Source of the DNA: Auanema rhodensis
Taxonomy: Eukaryota > Nematoda > Chromadorea > Rhabditida > Rhabditidae
DNA length: 64,000 nucleotides
Reading direction: 5' to 3'
Assembly (NCBI GenBank): GCA_964057225.1
Contig: OZ059898.1
Location: 4,526,001-4,590,000, forward strand
In this document: positions 51,593 through 64,000 of the stretch, piece after piece
Layout: each line of letters starts with the position of its first letter
Numbering within the stretch: the first letter of the stretch is position 1
Translations under genes and position numbers: made by a program
Notes under the pieces: model-generated
What the model saw: only the letters and a program-made list of their open reading frames with translations
What the model was told of the DNA's origin: nothing
Databases searched by the model: none

Positions 51593-52385
51593 CTTTTATA
51601 GAAAATAATACAACTTCAAGCACTTCTACAACTTCTAGTATTCAACTACCAACCTATGCTGAAGCTCGTGTAATTCCTAAGGCAAATCTGATTGATCCTG
51701 CTGCCATGCCTTGTGAATATGATTATCAAGTTTGAGCAAATGACGCAAAAAAAAAAAAAAAATAAAAAGTTTAAGTGCCGAATGGGGGAAAGTTGCTCTG
51801 GAATCGTTCAACTTGTAGACAGGAATGTAACAGTTTGTCAATATGATGTAACAAAGAAAAACAGAATGTGTATTGTACATGCTGATTGTGTACAAGGACA
51901 GGTAATATCTATTAAAATTTTATTTAAAGTAATCAAATGAATAATAGATTTGCTCTAAAAATGCCACAGGAACATTCGTATGTACTGATTCGTATGAAGC
52001 TGCAACCGGAAACTTAAAATGTCAATATGATTATGAATGTTCTGGAGGTGAAGTTTGTGCTAATGTAGGACAAGATTCAGAAAAGGTATATATTGAATAC
52101 AAATTTCTCAATTTAATGTATTAAATTCAGAAATTTCGATGTCGATTACCTGATTATGCTGATCCAAGACGAAATCAAAAATGCAGTAGTAATATTGATT
52201 GTCCTTATCAACAAGTATTGAAATTATATATTTTATATTTTATAAAATGTTTATAGGTATGTCGACATTTATCTGGATTAGCTATGTGTGTTGATATTGG
52301 GTCTACAGTAGCTATAAGTACTGGTAGAGAAATACAAGAAAAAGTTTTTAAATTTGTTCATGATCTATTATTTGCTCGAATTTAA
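49742..52385 (+). CDS. Cysteine-rich secreted protein with Gly-rich tandem repeat
   Basis: The ATG at 49742 gives a signal peptide (MVLQSIIIISLLYVTVSAQL), followed by at least five N-terminal modules of the form C-x-D-x-D-C-x5-C...C (for example CLSDYDCPKTLVC, CTSDIQCPDLNVC, CTKDSDCRIGLRC), then a Gly/Asn-rich region with a 51-bp tandem repeat, and a C-terminal set of similar Cys modules (CRMGESC, CSSNIDCPYQQVC) ending TAA 52383-52385. The reading frame passes 51119/51601 through a donor at aaag/taag and an intron containing a TA tract, and it requires a short intron rich in A at about 51730-51769. The spaced Cys pairs recall small disulphide-rich extracellular modules of nematodes. I do not recognise the family. 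Confidence 0.75.
50558..50829 (+). repeat. 51-bp coding tandem repeat, five copies plus a partial
   Basis: Units start at 50558, 50609, 50660, 50711 and 50762, with a partial copy from 50813. Each encodes VGGNVGGNTGKNPS(V/I)PS, 17 residues. The copies are nearly identical in DNA, indicating recent duplication or homogenisation. The period is a multiple of three, so copy-number change keeps the frame. Confidence 0.95.
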
Positions 52386-53642
52386 CTTAGATGTAATATT
52401 ATAAATATAACTGAATAAATTATTATAATAATAAATAAATAAATATGAGAATCTCTTTCTATATCTTTCCAAAAACTATTTTTCTTTTCTTCTTCCACAA
52501 CAACAATTTTTTTTGTTTTTTTTTGACATCTAGTTATGTTAGAAAATGATAAAATATATTGAGTTTTTGATAATTTAATATACATTTACATATAGTCCTG
52601 TACGATAAAAAGGGGACACTCAAAAAATCTCTCGTATCGTTTGAGATAAACTACAGAAAAAAATATTACGAGTATTTAAAAAAAATTAATTTTTTTGATT
52701 TTTTTTGTAGTTTGAAGAGGGTTGTTTGGGCTCTCTCAAAAGGTGTCCCACTTTCATCGCACAAGACTGTAAATGTATAGATTAATATGTTTAATATTAT
52801 ATAATTATTATATTGATTACTAGATATAATTGATTTAAATTATAAAATTAATATTGAAGGAATATGAAATAGTTAATAATATTTTATAATTTTATGTGAA
52901 ATATTCATTTTATTCAAAAAAAAAAAACACAAAAAAAAACAATTTTTTTTTTCATTGTTGATTTGTTTTCAATGTAGTGCGATTTGAAATTTTTCGAAAA
53001 AAAAAAACAGAATAAGAGTAAGCGTAGGCGCTAATAATGTCGTTTAATATAAAGCTGAATAAACTATATTTATTTAAATAACAATTATTATATTTGTTGG
53101 ATAATGTTATTTATTTCCGGTTGATCGGTCAAAGAAATACAATCTAAATTCTTTATTTTACAAGAAAAAAAGAAAGAAGATATATTTATATAAAATAAAT
53201 GCTTATATGATTTTTATTATTATTTTTATAATTAAATTAATTAAATATATTGATTATTAAAATTTAAATATTTAAAAAAACAATATACTGTAATATACAG
53301 TATAGATCAAGTTTTTAATTTTTTTAACTTAAACCTTTTTTTTTTCAAATATATATATATATATACATAAATGTTTTAAACAGTTTGCCACAATTTACAC
53401 GGATAAAGCATGTGCTTGAAAACAGGTGCTATCAGTTGGTGTCGAAAAAGCTGCGCATACAGATGAATGATGTAAAAAACGTCAAGTTTTCTACAAAAGG
53501 CTTTCATTAGGATTAATGCTTTCACTCCATATTTTTAAACTTAATGTCAAATCAAATATCAATTTAATTTTCTAATCGTGATATTTGATTTTTTTTTTGA
53601 AAATAAAAAATAATATAAAATATTCTAGAAGTGGTATATTCT
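52386..53642. other. Intergenic region between the two secreted-protein genes
   Basis: AT-rich DNA with homopolymer A and T runs and one short inverted-repeat element (52579-52779). The promoter of the mucin gene should lie at its right end. No coding exon seen. Confidence 0.5.
52579..52779. mobile_element. Short TIR element (MITE), Tc/mariner-like
   Basis: About 200 bp bounded by imperfect inverted repeats. The left end runs TATACATTTACA then AGTCCTGTACGATAAA and GGGGACAC (to about 52619). The right end, read inverted, runs TATACATTTACA then AGTCTTGTGCGATGAA and GGGACACC (52742-52779). The interior has no coding capacity. TA at the inner ends and the AGT-x-x-TGT-x-CGAT pattern suggest a non-autonomous Tc1/mariner-type element, an inference from form only. 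Confidence 0.7.
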
Positions 53643-56600
53643 ATGTATTTACTACTATATTTACTAACAATATTCATAACATCAATCAACAGTATTTTAT
53701 ATGATCAACGTCCAGATCTGAAATTTTCGGATTTGAAAATTGTAATTTTTAAATTTTAATAAGTAAATTTATTATAATAATTTTCCTTATAGAAAACAAA
53801 AGAGTCAATCCAAGAGATAGTTTTATTGAAATATGGAACATTAAAAACAGGCGGAAATTATAATATTACTATTCATAAAATTACTAAGGTTTTTTTAAAA
53901 ATTTAATAATTTATCATAATAAATATAATTTCAGAGAGGTTGGTCATCTTAAATTATATAATTATATAAATATTTAAACATATTTTCTTTTATTCTAGCA
54001 ATTGAATGTGAATCTAATAGCACGTTATGCCCAAAAATCCAAAGTCGAGACAAAGTAGTTTATGATTTCCTTTACCCGTCATATTCCACAACTAAATATT
54101 CGTCAACCAGTAATTGTAAGTAAATTTAAATTTAAGATAAGATTGAATAATTGATTCTTAAAAAAATATTTTATTCTATATTACAGTATACTGTGATCAA
54201 GTTACAATTAGTTGTACAGGATACGGTGGGATTGGCTTTTTTTCAGATACAGAAATAGAAGATGATTCTGCAGTAAATCCATTAAATTTTAATAGTTTAT
54301 AACATATAATATAGATCGAATTTGACTTAACCAATGATGTGAATACCTTAGTTACAATTTCTATAACCTTAACATGTAGTGACATTGGTTGGACTGTTCC
54401 ACCAGATACAGTACCACTTTCTATTCTAGGATGTGTAGGTAATCAAACGAAAACTATTCATTACTATTTCATTTGAAATTTCTTTCTTTTTCTTTTTAGC
54501 CGAGGTACCTTACATACCTCCATCTACGACCACCAGCACAACACCATCTACAACCACCAGCACAACGTCTACAACGACTCCATCTACAACCACCAGCACA
54601 ACGTCTACGACGACTCCATCTACGACCACCAGCACAACGTCTACAACGACTCCATCAACGACAACAAGCACAACACCTTCTACGACCACCAGCACAACGT
54701 CTACGACAACTCCATCAACGACAACAAGCACAACACCTTCTACGACCACCAGCACAACGTCTACAACGACTCCATCTACGACCACCAGCACAACCTCTAC
54801 GACAACTCCATCAACGACAACAAGCACAACACCTTCTACGACAACCAGCACAACGTCTACAACGACTTCATCTACGACCACCAGCACAACCTCTACGACA
54901 ACTCCATCAACGACAACAAGCACAACACCTTCTACGACCACCAGCACAACGTCTACGACAACTCCATCAACGACAACAAGCACAACTCCATCAACCACAA
55001 CAAGCACAACACCTTCTACGACCACCAGCACAACGCTTACAACGACTCCATCAACGACAACAAGCACAACACCATCTACGACCACCAGCACAACGTCTAC
55101 GACGACTCCATCAACGACAACAAGCACAATGTCTACGACGACTCCATCAACGACAACAAGCACAACACCTTCTACGACCACCAGCACAACGTCTACAACA
55201 ACTCCTTCTACGACCACCAGCACAACGTCTACAACAACTCCATCTACGACCACCAGCACAACGTCTACGACAACTCCATCTACGACCACCAGCACAACGT
55301 CTACGACGACTCCATCAACGACAACAAGCACAACACCTTCTACGACCACCAGCACAACGTCTACGACAACTCCATCAACGACAACAAGCACAACTCCATC
55401 AACCACAACAAGCACAACACCTTCTACGACCACCAGCACAACGCTTACAACGACTCCATCAACGACAACAAGCACAACACCATCTACGACCACCAGCACA
55501 ACGTCTACGACGACTCCATCAACGACAACAAGCACAACGTCTACGACGACTCCATCAACGACAACAAGCACAACACCTTCTACGACCACCAGCACAACGT
55601 CTACAACAACTCCTTCTACGACCACCAGCACAACGTCTACAACAACTCCATCTACGACCACCAGCACAACGTCTACGACAACTCCATCTACGACCACCAG
55701 CACAACGTCTACGACGACTCCATCAACGACAACAAGCACAACACCTTCTACGACCACCAGCACAACGTCTACGACAACTCCATCAACGACAACAAGCACA
55801 ACTCCATCAACCACAACAAGCACAACACCTTCTACGACCACCAGCACAACGCTTACAACGACTCCATCAACGACAACAAGCACAACACCATCTACGACCA
55901 CCAGCACAACGTCTACGACGACTCCATCAACGACAACAAGCACAACGTCTACGACGACTCCATCAACGACAACAAGCACAACACCTTCTACGACCACCAG
56001 CACAACGTCTACAACAACTCCTTCTACGACCACCAGCACAACGTCTACAACAACTCCATCTACGACCACCAGCACAACGTCTACGACAACTCCATCTACG
56101 ACCACCAGCACAACGTCTACGACGACTCCATCAACGACAACAAGCACAACACCTTCTACGACCACCAGCACAACGTCTACGACAACTCCATCTACGACCA
56201 CCAGCACAACGTCTACGACGACTCCATCAACGACAACAAGCACAACACCTTCTACGACCACCAGCACAACGTCTACGACAACTCCATCAACGACAACAAG
56301 CACAACACCATCTACGACCACCAGCACAACGTCTACGACGACTCCATCAACGACAACAAGCACAACACCATCTACGACCACCAGCACAACGTCTACGACA
56401 ACTCCATCAACGACAACAAGCACAACGTCTACAACAACTCCATCTACGACCACCAGCACAACGTCTACCACGACTTCATCTACGACAACAAGCACAACTC
56501 CATCAACGACAACAAGCACAACGTCTACAACAACTCCATCTACGACCACCAGCACAACGTCTACAACAACTCCATCGACGACCACCAGCACAACGTCTAC

Positions 56601-59600
56601 AACGACTCCATCTACGACAACAAGCACAACTCCATCCACGACAACAAGCACAACACCATCTACGACCACCAGCACAACGTCTACGACGACTCCATCAACG
56701 ACAACAAGCACAACACCATCTACGACCACCAGCACAACGTCTACGACAACTCCATCCACGACCACCAGCACAACGTCTACGACAACTCCATCCACGACCA
56801 CCAGCACAACGTCTACGACGACTCCATCAACGACAACAAGCACAACACCATCTACGACCACCAGCACAACGTCTACGACGACTCCATCAACGACCACCAG
56901 CACAACCTCTACTACCACCAGCACAACGTCTACGACAACTCCATCAACGACAACAAACACAACACCTTCTACGACCACCAGCACAACGTCTACAACGACT
57001 CCATCAACGACAACAAGCACAACACCTTCTACGACCACCAGCACAACGTCCACGACAACTCCATCAACGACAACAAGCACAACACCTTCTACGACCACCA
57101 GCACAACGTCTACGACAACTCCATCCACGACCACCAGCACAACGTCCACGACAACTCCATCCACGACAACAAGCACAACATCATCTACGACCACCAGCAC
57201 AACGTCTACGACAACTCCATCCACGACAACAAGCACAACACCATCTACGACCACCAGCACAACGTCTACGACAACTCCATCAACGACAACAAGCACAACA
57301 CCTTCTACGACCAGCAGCACAACATCATCTACAACGACGAGCACAACACCATCTACAACCAGCAGCACAACGTCTACGACAACTCCATCAACGACAACAA
57401 GCACAACACCTTCTACGACCACCAGCACAACGTCTACGACAACTCCATCAACGACAACAAGCACAACACCATCTACGACCACCAGCACAACGTCTACGAC
57501 GACTCCATCAACGACAACAAGCACAACACCATCTACGACCACCAGCACAACGTCTACGACAACTCCATCAACGACAACAAGCACAACACCTTCTACGACA
57601 ACCAGCACAACGTCTACAACGACTCCATCCACGACCACCAGCACAACGTCCACGACAACTCCATCCACGACAACAAGCACAACATCATCTACGACCACCA
57701 GCACAACGTCTACGACAACTCCATCCACGACCACCAGCACAACGTCTACGACAACTCCATCCACGACAACAAACACAACACCATCTACGACCACCAGCAC
57801 AACGTCTACGACAACTCCATCAACGACAACAAGCACAACACCTTCTACGACCAGCAGCACAACATCATCTACAACGACGAGCACAACACCATCTACAACC
57901 AGCAGCACAACGTCTACGACAACTCCATCAACGACAACAAGCACAACACCTTCTACGACCACCAGCACAACGTCTACGACAACTCCATCAACGACAACAA
58001 GCACAACACCATCAACGACCACCAGCACAACGTCTACAACAACTCCATCAACGACCACCAGCACAACGTCTACAACAACTCCATCAACGACAACCAGCAC
58101 AACACCATCTACGACCACCAGCACAACGTCTACGACAACTCCATCAACGACAACAAGCACAACACCTTCTACGACCACCAGCACAACGTCTACGACAACT
58201 CCATCAACGACAACAAGCACAACACCATCAACGACCACCAGCACAACGTCTACAACAACTCCATCAACGACAACCAGCACAACACCTTCTACGACCACCA
58301 GCACAACGTCTACAACAACTCCATCAACGACAACGAGCACAACACCATCTACGACCACCAGCACAACGTCTACAATAACTCCATCAACGACAACAAGCAC
58401 AACACCATCAACGACCGCCAGCACAACGTCTACAACAACTCCATCAACGACAACCAGCACAACACCTTCTACGACCACCAGCACAACGTCTACAACAACT
58501 CCATCAACGACAACCAGCACAACACCATCTACGACCACTAGCACAACGTCTACAATAACTCCATCTACGACGACAAGCACAACACCATCTACGACCACCA
58601 GCACAACATCTACGACAACTCCATCTACGACCACCAGCACAACGTCTACGACAACTCCATCAACGACAACCAGCACAACACCTTCTACGACCACCAGCAC
58701 AACGTCTACGACAACTCCATCCACGACAACAAGCACAACACCATCTACGACCACCAGCACAACGTCTACGACAACTCCATCAACGACAACCAGCACAACA
58801 CCTTCTACGACCACCAGCACAACGTCTACGACAACTCCATCTACGACCACCAGCACAACGTCTACAACAACTCCATCTACGACCACCAGCACAACGTCTA
58901 CAACAACTCCATCAACGACAACCAGCACAACACCTTCTACGACCACCAGCACAACGTCTACAACAACTCCATCAACGACAACAAGCACAACACCTTCTAC
59001 GACCACCAGCACAACGTCTACGACAACTCCATCAACGACAACAAGCACAACACCATCTACGACAACCAGCACAATGTCTACAACGACTCCATCTACGACC
59101 ACCAGCACAACACCATCTACGACCACCAGCACAACGTCTACAACGACTCCATCAACGACAACAAGCACAACACCTTCTACGACCACCAGCACAACGTCTA
59201 CAACAACTCCATCCACGACAACAAGCACAACGTCTACAACAACTCCGTCTACGACAACAAGCACAACACCATCTACGACAACCAGCACAACGTCTACAAC
59301 GACTCCATCTACGACAACAAGCACAACGTCTACAACGACTCCATCTACGACAACCAGCACAACGTCTACAACGACTCCATCTACGACCACCAGCACAACA
59401 CCATCTACGACCACCAGCACAACGTCTACAACAACTCCATCCACAACAACAAGCACAACGTCTACGACAACACCTTCTACGACCACCAGCACAACGTCTA
59501 CAACGACTCCATCAACGACAACAAGCACGACTCCATCTACGACAACCAGCACAACGTCTACAACGACTCCATCTACGACCACCAGCACAACGTCTACAAC

Positions 59601-62600
59601 AACTCCATCCACAACAACAAGCACAACGTCTACAACAACTCCGTCTACGACAACAAGCACAACACCTTCTACGACAACCAGCACAACGTCTACAACGACT
59701 CCATCAACGACAACAAGCACAACACCTTCTACGACAACCAGCACAACGTCTACAACGACTCCATCTACGACAACAAGCACAACGTCTACAACGACTCCAT
59801 CTACGACAACCAGCACAACGTCTACAACGACTCCATCAACGACAACAAGCACAACACCTTCTACGACAACCAGCACAACGTCTACAACGACTCCATCTAC
59901 GACAACAAGCACAACGTCTACAACGACTCCATCTACGACAACCAGCACAACGTCTACAACGACTCCATCAACGACAACAAGCACAACACCTTCTACGACC
60001 ACCAGCACAACGTCTACAACAACTCCATCCACGACAACAAGCACAACGTCTACAACAACTCCGTCTACGACAACAAGCACAACACCTTCTACGACAACCA
60101 GCACAACGTCTACAACGACTCCATCAACGACAACAAGCACAACACCTTCTACGACAACCAGCACAACGTCTACAACGACTCCATCAACGACAACAAGCAC
60201 AACACCATCTACGACCACCAGCACAACGTCTACAACGACTCCATCAACGACAACAAGCACAACACCTTCTACGACCACCAGCACAACGTCTACAACAACT
60301 CCGTCTACGACCACCAGCACAACTCCATCAACGACCACCAGCACAACGTCTACAACGACTCCATCTACGACCACCAGCACAACACCTTCTACGACCACCA
60401 GCACAACGTCTACAACGACTCCATCAACGACAACAAGCTCAACGTCAACGACAACTTCATCAACGACAACAAGCACAACACCATCTACAACGACGAGCAC
60501 AACACCTTCTACGACCACCAGCACAACGTCTACGACAACTCCATCAACGACAACAAGTACAACACCTTCTACGACCACCAGCACAACGTCAACGACAACA
60601 AGCACAACACCTTCTACGACCACCAGCACAACGTCAACGACGACTCCATCTACAACAACCAGCACAACACCTTCTACGACCACCAGCACAACGTCTACGA
60701 CAACACCATCTACGACAACAAGCACAACACCTTCTACGACCACCAGCACAACGTCTACAACGACTCCATCTACGACCACCAGCACAACACCTTCTACGAC
60801 CACCAGCACAACGTCTACGACAACACCATCTACGACAACAAGCACAACACCTTCTACGACCACCAGCACAACGTCTACAACGACTCCATCTACGACAACA
60901 AGCACAACACCTTCTACGACCACCAGCACAACGTCTACAACGACTCCATCTACGACCACCAGCACAACACCTTCTACGACCACCAGCACAACGTCTACGA
61001 CAACACCATCTACGACAACAAGCACAACACCTTCTACGACCACCAGCACAACGCCAACGACGACTCCATCTACAACAACCAGCACAACACCATCTACAAC
61101 GACGAGCACAACGTCTACGACAACTCCATCAACGACAACAAGCACAACACCATCTACAACCACCAGCACAACGTCTACGACAACTCCATCAACGACAACC
61201 AGCACAACACCATCTACAACGACGAGCACAACGTCTACGACAACTCCATCAACGACCACCAGCACAACGTCTACGACAACTCCATCAACGACAACAAGCA
61301 CAACACCTTCTACGACCACCAGCACAACGTCTACGACGACTCCATCAACGACAACAAGCACAACACCTTCTACGACCACCAGCACAACGTCTACGACGAC
61401 TCCATCAACCACTCCATTTACGACAACCAGCACAACGTCTACGACAACTCCATCAACGACAACGAGCACAACGTCTACGACAACTCCATCAACGACAACA
61501 AGCACAACACCTTCTACGACCACCAGCACAACGTCTACGACGACTCCATCAACGACAACGAGCACAACGTCTACGACAACTCCATCAACGACGACAAGCA
61601 CAACACCATCTACAACGACGAGCACAACGTCTACGACAACTGCATCAACGACAACGAGCACAACGAGCACAACGTCTACGACAACTCCATCAACGACAGC
61701 AAGCACAACACCTTCTACGACGACCAGCACAACGTCTACGACGACTCCATCTACAACAACAAGCACAACGTCTACGACAACTCCATCAACGACGACAAGC
61801 ACAACCCCATCTACAACGACGAGCACAACACCTTCTACGACCACCAGCACAACGTCTACGACGACTCCATCCACGACAACAAGCACAACACCATCTACGA
61901 CGACGAGCACATCGTCTACGGCGACTCCATCTACGTCAACAAGCACAACGTCTACGACAACTCCATCAACGACGACAAGCACAACCCCATCTACAACGAC
62001 GAGCACAACACCTTCTACGACCACCAGCACAACGTCTACGACGACTCCATTTACGACAACCAGCACAACGTCTACGACAACTCCATCAACGACAACGAGC
62101 ACAACGTCTACGACAACTCCATCAACGACCACGAGCACATCGTCTACGACAACTCCATCAACGACAACAAGCACAACATCTACGACGACTCCATCTACGA
62201 CAACGAGCACAACACCATCAACGACAACGAGCACAACGTCAACGACAACACCTTCTACGACCACCAGCACAACGTCTACGACGACTCCATCTACGACAAC
62301 GAGCACAACTCCATCAACGACAACCAGCACAACGTCTACAACGACTCCATCAACGACGACAAGCACAACACCATCTACGACCACCAGCACAACGTCTACG
62401 ACAACACCTTCTACGACCACCAGCACAACGTCTACGACGACTCCATCTACGACAACAAGCACAACTCCATCAACGACAACCAGCACAACGTCTACAACGA
62501 CTCCATCTACGACAACAAGCACAACACCATCTACGACCACCAGCACAACGTCTACGACCACTCCATCTACGACAACAAGCACAACTTCATCAACGACAAC

Positions 62601-64000
62601 CAGCACAACGTCTACAACGACTCCATCAACGACGACAAGCACAACACCATCAACGACAACGAGCACAACGTCTACGACAACTCCATCAACGACCACCAGC
62701 ACAACGTCTACGACCACTCCATCTACGACCACCAGCACAACACCATCAACGACAACGAGCACAACGTCTACGACAACTCCATCTACGACAACCAGCACAA
62801 CGTCTACAACGACTCCATCTACGACCACCAGCACAACGTCTACAACGACTCCATCTACGACCACCAGCACAACGTCTACAACGACTCCATCTACGACCAC
62901 CAGCACAACGTCTACGACAACTACTTCCACGACGACAAGCAGGACGACTTTATCGACACCATCTTCAGCATTGTTTACAACAACAGAATACCATGAAGAT
63001 GTATCAACTACCCCTAGTATGTTCAGAAATAGTTTTTTTCATTTATCAAATAGTTGTTTGAATACGTTTACATTATTATAGGAAGTGATTGCTGTCCATC
63101 CGGAGGGCTATGGTCAGAATGGACAACTAGTATGAACTGTTCTGATACATGTGGATCGTGTGCACAACGTTATTATACAAGAACATGCCTTTCTGATAGC
63201 TTAACATGTCCTTGCACGTAAGAACTTCAAGAATTGTGCTCACAGTTATTTCTCATTCTAGTGGTGTATCAGGAAAATGGAAGAATTGTAATATTAATAT
63301 ATGTTATTATCCGCGTTTAACATGTTGCAATGGATATAAATTAACCGTTATTAATGGTAAACATACATGTGGACCTCAGGTTATCAAAGTTTGAAATTGA
63401 TCAAGTTTTTCTTGAATTTCAGCCAACGGAAGATGAAGGTAATGATATGGAGAGTTGTTGTCCATTAAATGGTTATTGGGCTCCATGGAAGGAATGGAGT
63501 GCGTGTACTGGTGGAGATTGTGGCAGAGTATTCATAATCAATCAGAGTTTCTTTCATTCAATAATTTCTTTTGCAGTGTGGTAAAGCTGTGCGTTCACGT
63601 ATATGCTTATCTACCTCATACAACTGCCCATGTCAAGGTGATGCAACTGAAGAACGTACTTGCCGTACATTGGCTACATGGTCCAATTGGAAAGTATGTT
63701 TAGCGTGTTCATCTAACTGCCAAACTCATTTTATTTGTTTCTAGGAATCAGAAGCTTGTCCTTCTGGATCATGTGGATCATGCCATATGAGAACATTGAC
63801 ACGAACTTGTAATAAAGAAAATGGGTGTGCATGCCTGTAAGTGAAAATGATGTGTTTCTTTTTCAATTTTTCTGAATTTTTCAAGCGGTTCCTCAGAAAA
63901 ACAAGAAATATGTAATCCTGCACCATGTAGTGGCAATGCTACGACAAACAGTACATACGAATGTTGTAAAGATTTTAATATAACTGTAATAGATGGTTTC
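53643..64000 (+). CDS. Giant secreted mucin with thrombospondin type-1-like repeats (3' partial)
   Basis: The ATG at 53643 gives a signal peptide (MYLLLYLLTIFITSINS). The N-terminal part (to about 54440) has a Cys-containing domain, CDQVTISCTGYGGIGFF...TLTCSDIGWTVPPD, that recalls the nematode C6 domain. Then comes about 8.4 kb of Thr/Ser/Pro repeats (about 2800 residues), with no stop, typical of O-glycosylated mucin. After 63080 come modules with WSEW/CGSCAQR, WAPWKEWSAC...CGQCGK and WSNW...CGSCHMR plus Cys-rich linkers, resembling TSP1 repeats and probably binding glycans or matrix. The gene runs off the window. Joining of exons near 53935 needs a 4-nt exon. Length exceeds 3100 residues. 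It probably forms an extracellular coat, gut lining or secreted mucous layer. Confidence 0.88.
54510..62960 (+). repeat. Mucin Thr/Ser/Pro repeat array, about 8.4 kb
   Basis: The array is built from a 24-bp unit (TPSTTTST) and a 36-bp unit (TSTTTPSTTTST), alternating irregularly. Only a few residue changes occur (for example TPFT, TNTT, SSST), all keeping T/S/P character. No frameshift or stop occurs in 8.4 kb. Every unit length is a multiple of three, and the codons used are mostly ACG, ACA, ACC, ACT, TCA, TCT and AGC. The minus strand is also open throughout, which is a by-product of this codon set. Confidence 0.98.
54952..56175 (+). repeat. 408-bp higher-order repeat, three tandem copies in the mucin array
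   Basis: A rare variant (acgctt, Thr-Leu) recurs at 55033, 55441 and 55849, exactly 408 bp apart, and the variant block with atcaaccaca recurs at the same spacing just before each. Three consecutive copies (54952, 55360, 55768) appear nearly identical, apart from the ATG variant at 55129. 408 is divisible by three, 24 and 12. A longer 540-bp offset relates the ccagcagcacaacatcatct blocks at about 57311 and 57851. Confidence 0.9.

Noticed and set aside
54510-62930. Minus-strand open frame of about 2800 residues, Val/Asp-rich
   Set aside because: It is the mirror of the Thr/Ser/Pro mucin repeat: the repeated codons give no stop on the complement. The + strand has the signal peptide, spliced N-terminus and TSP1 modules, so the minus frame is a shadow.
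54510-62960. Regular repeat array considered as CRISPR-like or as satellite DNA
   Set aside because: It is coding, has no spacers of fixed length, and lies in an intron-containing eukaryotic gene.

Overview
The window looks like nuclear DNA of a nematode. It holds multi-exon genes with GT-AG introns that are mostly 40-48 nt long, AT-rich noncoding DNA, candidate trans-splice acceptors (TTTTAG/TTTCAAG-like) directly before several start codons, and orthologues of conserved eukaryotic genes alongside rapidly evolving secreted proteins. I cannot name the species. Several splice acceptors end in AAG or TAG rather than the strict TTTCAG of Caenorhabditis, so I would not assume that genus. No bacterial operon, CRISPR array or prophage is visible.

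Layout. Positions 1-3893 are pyrimidine-rich noncoding DNA. 3894-11244 (+) is a 12-exon gene for a polyglutamine-rich nuclear-type protein with a weak AUTS2-like motif. 15182-21120 (+) is a P4-ATPase phospholipid flippase of the ATP8A/TAT-1 class with three mutually exclusive 3' ends. 21652-22669 is a 1.0-kb element with 23-bp terminal inverted repeats that carries decayed fragments, one resembling the Polinton/Maverick cysteine protease. 22819-23688 (-) is a Rab-like GTPase. 25060-28972 (-) is ataxin-2. 29906-30778 (-) is an unrecognised secreted protein. 31095-34202 (-) is a DDX24/Mak5 DEAD-box helicase and 34396-37963 (-) is PWP2. 38260-38933 (+) is a CHIC-family protein with a GC-AG intron. 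39359-40480 (+) is SBDS, with a tRNA-Arg(ACG) inside one intron. 40804-41967 (-) is an omega-class glutathione transferase. 42-45.3 kb is purine-rich noncoding DNA. 45611-48541 (-) is BARD1/BRD-1 (RING, ankyrin repeats, tandem BRCT). 49742-52385 (+) is a cysteine-rich secreted protein with a 51-bp tandem repeat. 53643 to the window end (+) is a giant mucin with about 8.4 kb of uninterrupted Thr/Ser/Pro repeat followed by thrombospondin type-1-like modules; it runs off the window.

The centre of the window is a housekeeping cluster. Three ribosome-biogenesis genes (ddx24, pwp2, sbds) lie within about 9.4 kb, and pwp2 and ddx24 are only 193 bp apart on the same strand, as in a nematode operon. 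The right arm holds fast-evolving extracellular proteins built from internal repeats, which would fit a surface, cuticle, gut-lining or secreted mucous role. All coordinates and splice sites were read by eye; exon boundaries given explicitly were checked for reading-frame continuity.
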